From contig CANPDS010000106.1 of NCBI GenBank assembly GCA_947573015.1, positions 1 to 8,202 of the forward strand: DNA of 8,202 nucleotides, given 5' to 3'. This document shows, piece after piece, positions 6,474 to 8,202 of the stretch. Under the pieces are notes generated by a model, which was not told where the DNA came from, ran no database searches, and was given only the letters and a program-made list of their open reading frames with translations. Source of the stretch: an uncultured Muribaculum sp. GTDB taxonomy: Bacteria > Bacteroidota > Bacteroidia > Bacteroidales > Muribaculaceae. The position numbers and the translations under genes were made by a program. The number at the start of each line of letters is the position of its first letter. Within the stretch, counting starts at the first letter, position 1.

Positions 6474-8202
6474 TCACCAGTCAGTTGCCCAACCGCTGTC
6501 TCCTCCGTTATCTCCACTGCCGTCACCCCATGGGTCCCAGCCGCCGCCGGAGCTTGTGCCGTCAGAGGCTGTTACTTCATATTTGAAGAGTGGGGTAGTG
6601 GCTTTTCCGGCATAGCCGAATGTGAAGATTATGTACTCCTCATCTTTTACTATTGATGCTCCGGCAAAGTCGGCTGTAGTCTTGAAGAGGGTCGGGGTTG
6701 ATAATGTGCTGTTGTTCTCGCCCATGAAGCAGTTCATCATGATAAGGTCACCGGCATGCTTGATGGCTTCGTCCATGAATGCCTCATCGTTGGCAAATGC
6801 CTCGTAATCGCTTTTCTTTGCTACTCCTGTATAGTAATACTCATCATCGACTGAGGGGGTGATGCCGTATGAGAAGTAACATATCTTCGGACCCCAGCCC
6901 GCAAAGTCGTTCGGGTCGTTTTCGCCGTCGGCTGTTACATCCTTGATGGCGAGTGTCATTGATGATGCCGTAGCGGCAGGTGTGGTGATATTAAGTGTTG
7001 CCACTTCGGTGGTGCGTACACCTTGTTCGCTCACACCAAATACATAGGCTGTGAAGGCAGTCTCAGGTCGGATGATTGTCACGCCAAGATCTTTGCGTGA
7101 GTTGAGGGTGTTTTCGCCTGTAAATATACGAGGATCGGTCGACCAGTTGATCGGTGGATTGAAACCATTCTGGAACGCTACTTCACTGTCGGCAACCTGT
7201 CCGGGTGTGAGCGAGGCTACATCAGCGCTGTTGCGTATTGTGACAAAGTAGCGTGTGGTGGCGCTGCTCGGCTTCACGCTGAGGTTGATTAGCATCGGGT
7301 TGACCGAAGTTGTATTTATCTCGAATGTGCAGTCATCGGTGATAGCTACTGGAGTGGTCTTGAATAGGGCTTTTGTAAGTTTTGAAGAGGCGCATACTGT
7401 CTCGTCGATGGTGAATGCAAGAGCATAGTATTCCATGTCGGGTGTGAGACCGGCGAGCTTCTGCACACCGTTGCCTTTGCGCACTGTGGCTACTTCGCCA
7501 AGTCGGTTTCCGTCATAGCCGATCGCCATGCGCACGCTGGCCAATGCGTTGTTGATCACATAATCCTCATCTCCATTGAACTCGTTTTCAAATTCATTTT
7601 TGGTGATGAATCCAAGATAATAATATGTGTCGGTATTGTCGGGAGCGGCATTAATAGTTGCTGTGGTCGATGTGAGGTCGGTAGTGGAGAGGTTGAATGC
7701 AATGTTGAGCAGTGCGTTGGTATGTACAAGTTGCTTTTTCAGTACAGTTGTTATCTCACCTTTGGTATTGAGGCCGTAGACGTAGATATAGTAATCTGTA
7801 TCGGGAGTCAGATTGTCACGGTTGAGCAGCTGCTCGTCAGGCTCCCACCATCCGATCATAAAATCAAGATATGCCGAAAAGCTCATGCCGTAGTCTGCGG
7901 CTTGTTGCTTGAGACTGTTGAGGTCGTGAGCAAGGAAGTCATCGTCATTGCCTATATTGTCGAACTCTGCTTTTGTTGTGAGTCCGAATACATAAGTAAA
8001 TTCATCGTCATCTGCCGAGAATTTAGCCATGATCGATGTGGTATTTATTCTGGTTACATCTATATTGACTGGATTGGCCGGGAGAGTCTGATCGTCATTT
8101 CCTGTGCGGAAAGTAATGTGCTCTACATCCGACAGTTCATACTCAAGTACTGTTCCGTTTTTGAGCGTAAGCACCATTGACGGAGCTGTCTGTTGTGCTA
8201 TG
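6474..8202 (-). CDS. Exported multi-repeat Fn3-like surface protein, 5' end outside window
   Basis: The frame runs from the window edge to TGA at 6474-6476. The first ATG in view (8175-8177) is probably internal: eight more codons upstream are open (IAQQTAPS) and look like the end of a signal peptide. From that Met the protein has 567 residues. It begins MVLTLKNGTVLEYELSDVEHITF, a motif typical of the start of mature exported Bacteroidetes proteins. Four diverged beta-sandwich-like repeats follow, at about 37-153, 157-276, 282-400 and 403-538. Each pairs a 'YYxxGxxxKxEFE'-like strand and acidic helical insert with a 'LTPDTDYYxYVYG' strand typical of Fn3 domains. The last 28 residues are rich in Gly, Asp and Trp. 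No catalytic motif is seen. It is likely an envelope or surface protein involved in binding or adhesion, but no specific function can be assigned. It converges on the regulator gene and is probably unrelated to it in transcription. Confidence 0.75.
   Translation of the reverse strand, partial: IAQQTAPSMVLTLKNGTVLEYELSDVEHITFRTGNDDQTLPANPVNIDVTRINTTSIMAKFSADDDEFTYVFGLTTKAEFDNIGNDDDFLAHDLNSLKQQAADYGMSFSAYLDFMIGWWEPDEQLLNRDNLTPDTDYYIYVYGLNTKGEITTVLKKQLVHTNALLNIAFNLSTTDLTSTTATINAAPDNTDTYYYLGFITKNEFENEFNGDEDYVINNALASVRMAIGYDGNRLGEVATVRKGNGVQKLAGLTPDMEYYALAFTIDETVCASSKLTKALFKTTPVAITDDCTFEINTTSVNPMLINLSVKPSSATTRYFVTIRNSADVASLTPGQVADSEVAFQNGFNPPINWSTDPRIFTGENTLNSRKDLGVTIIRPETAFTAYVFGVSEQGVRTTEVATLNITTPAATASSMTLAIKDVTADGENDPNDFAGWGPKICYFSYGITPSVDDEYYYTGVAKKSDYEAFANDEAFMDEAIKHAGDLIMMNCFMGENNSTLSTPTLFKTTADFAGASIVKDEEYIIFTFGYAGKATTPLFKYEVTASDGTSSGGGWDPWGDGSGDNGGDSGWATDW
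6564..8069 (-). repeat. Four tandem diverged Fn3-like repeats within the minus-strand protein
   Basis: Approximate repeat units are 7719-8069, 7350-7709, 6978-7334 and 6564-6971, in protein order. Shared landmarks are YVFGLTTKAEFDN, YYLGFITKNEFEN and YYTGVAKKSDYEA in repeats 1, 2 and 4. LTPDTDYYIYVYG, LTPDMEYYALAF, RPETAFTAYVFG and KDEEYIIFTFG are near each repeat's end. Repeat 3 has lost the K-x-E-F element. The repeats are visible only at protein level, so the duplication is old. Confidence 0.7.

Noticed and set aside
7722..8180. Open frame of 152 codons on the plus strand opposite the repeat protein
   Set aside because: It is antisense to clear repeat-bearing coding sequence and its product has no recognisable pattern; it is treated as a shadow.
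1..8202. CRISPR arrays, insertion sequences, tRNA or rRNA genes
   Set aside because: No regularly spaced direct repeats, transposase motifs, terminal inverted repeats with target duplications, or conserved RNA signatures were seen by reading.

Overview
The window looks like part of a Bacteroidales chromosome, probably a gut glycan degrader. This is inferred from several things. Ribosome binding sites are weak and A/T-rich. The candidate promoters fit the Bacteroidetes TTTG / TAnnTTTG pattern. There is a secreted family 3 glycoside hydrolase with a Bacteroidales-style C-terminal tail. There is also a repetitive surface-type protein whose start resembles the 'LKNG-T-x-EY-x-LSDVEHITF' motif of Bacteroidetes exported proteins. 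The exact genus cannot be read from the sequence.

Layout: positions 1-105 hold the probable 3' end of an unrecognised plus-strand gene, closed by a strong hairpin terminator (119-153). After an AT-rich leader with a candidate promoter comes a 1045-residue GH3 enzyme (371-3508) of the beta-xylosidase type, with two tandem CBM6-like modules inserted in its second catalytic domain. A hairpin (3549-3584) ends that transcript. A separate promoter (3665-3697) precedes an 830-residue gene (3796-6288) encoding an unusual membrane-spanning regulator. It has a signal peptide, a concanavalin/laminin-G-like region, Kelch-like propeller repeats and one membrane helix, followed by a cytoplasmic winged helix plus BTAD region of the SARP type. 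A perfect 16-bp bidirectional terminator (6412-6450) separates it from a convergent minus-strand gene (6474 to beyond 8202). That gene encodes an exported-looking protein with four diverged Fn3-like repeats and a Gly/Asp/Trp-rich C-terminus; its true start lies outside the window.

How the genes may work together (inference): the GH3 enzyme would release sugars, probably xylose or arabinose, from oligosaccharides in the periplasm or at the surface. The adjacent regulator would sense a glycan or other ligand through its periplasmic part and act on DNA directly from the membrane, a one-protein counterpart of the hybrid two-component systems that control polysaccharide utilisation loci. No SusC/SusD pair is visible here, and nothing in the sequence proves that the regulator controls the enzyme. 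The regulator is the most unusual item in the window.
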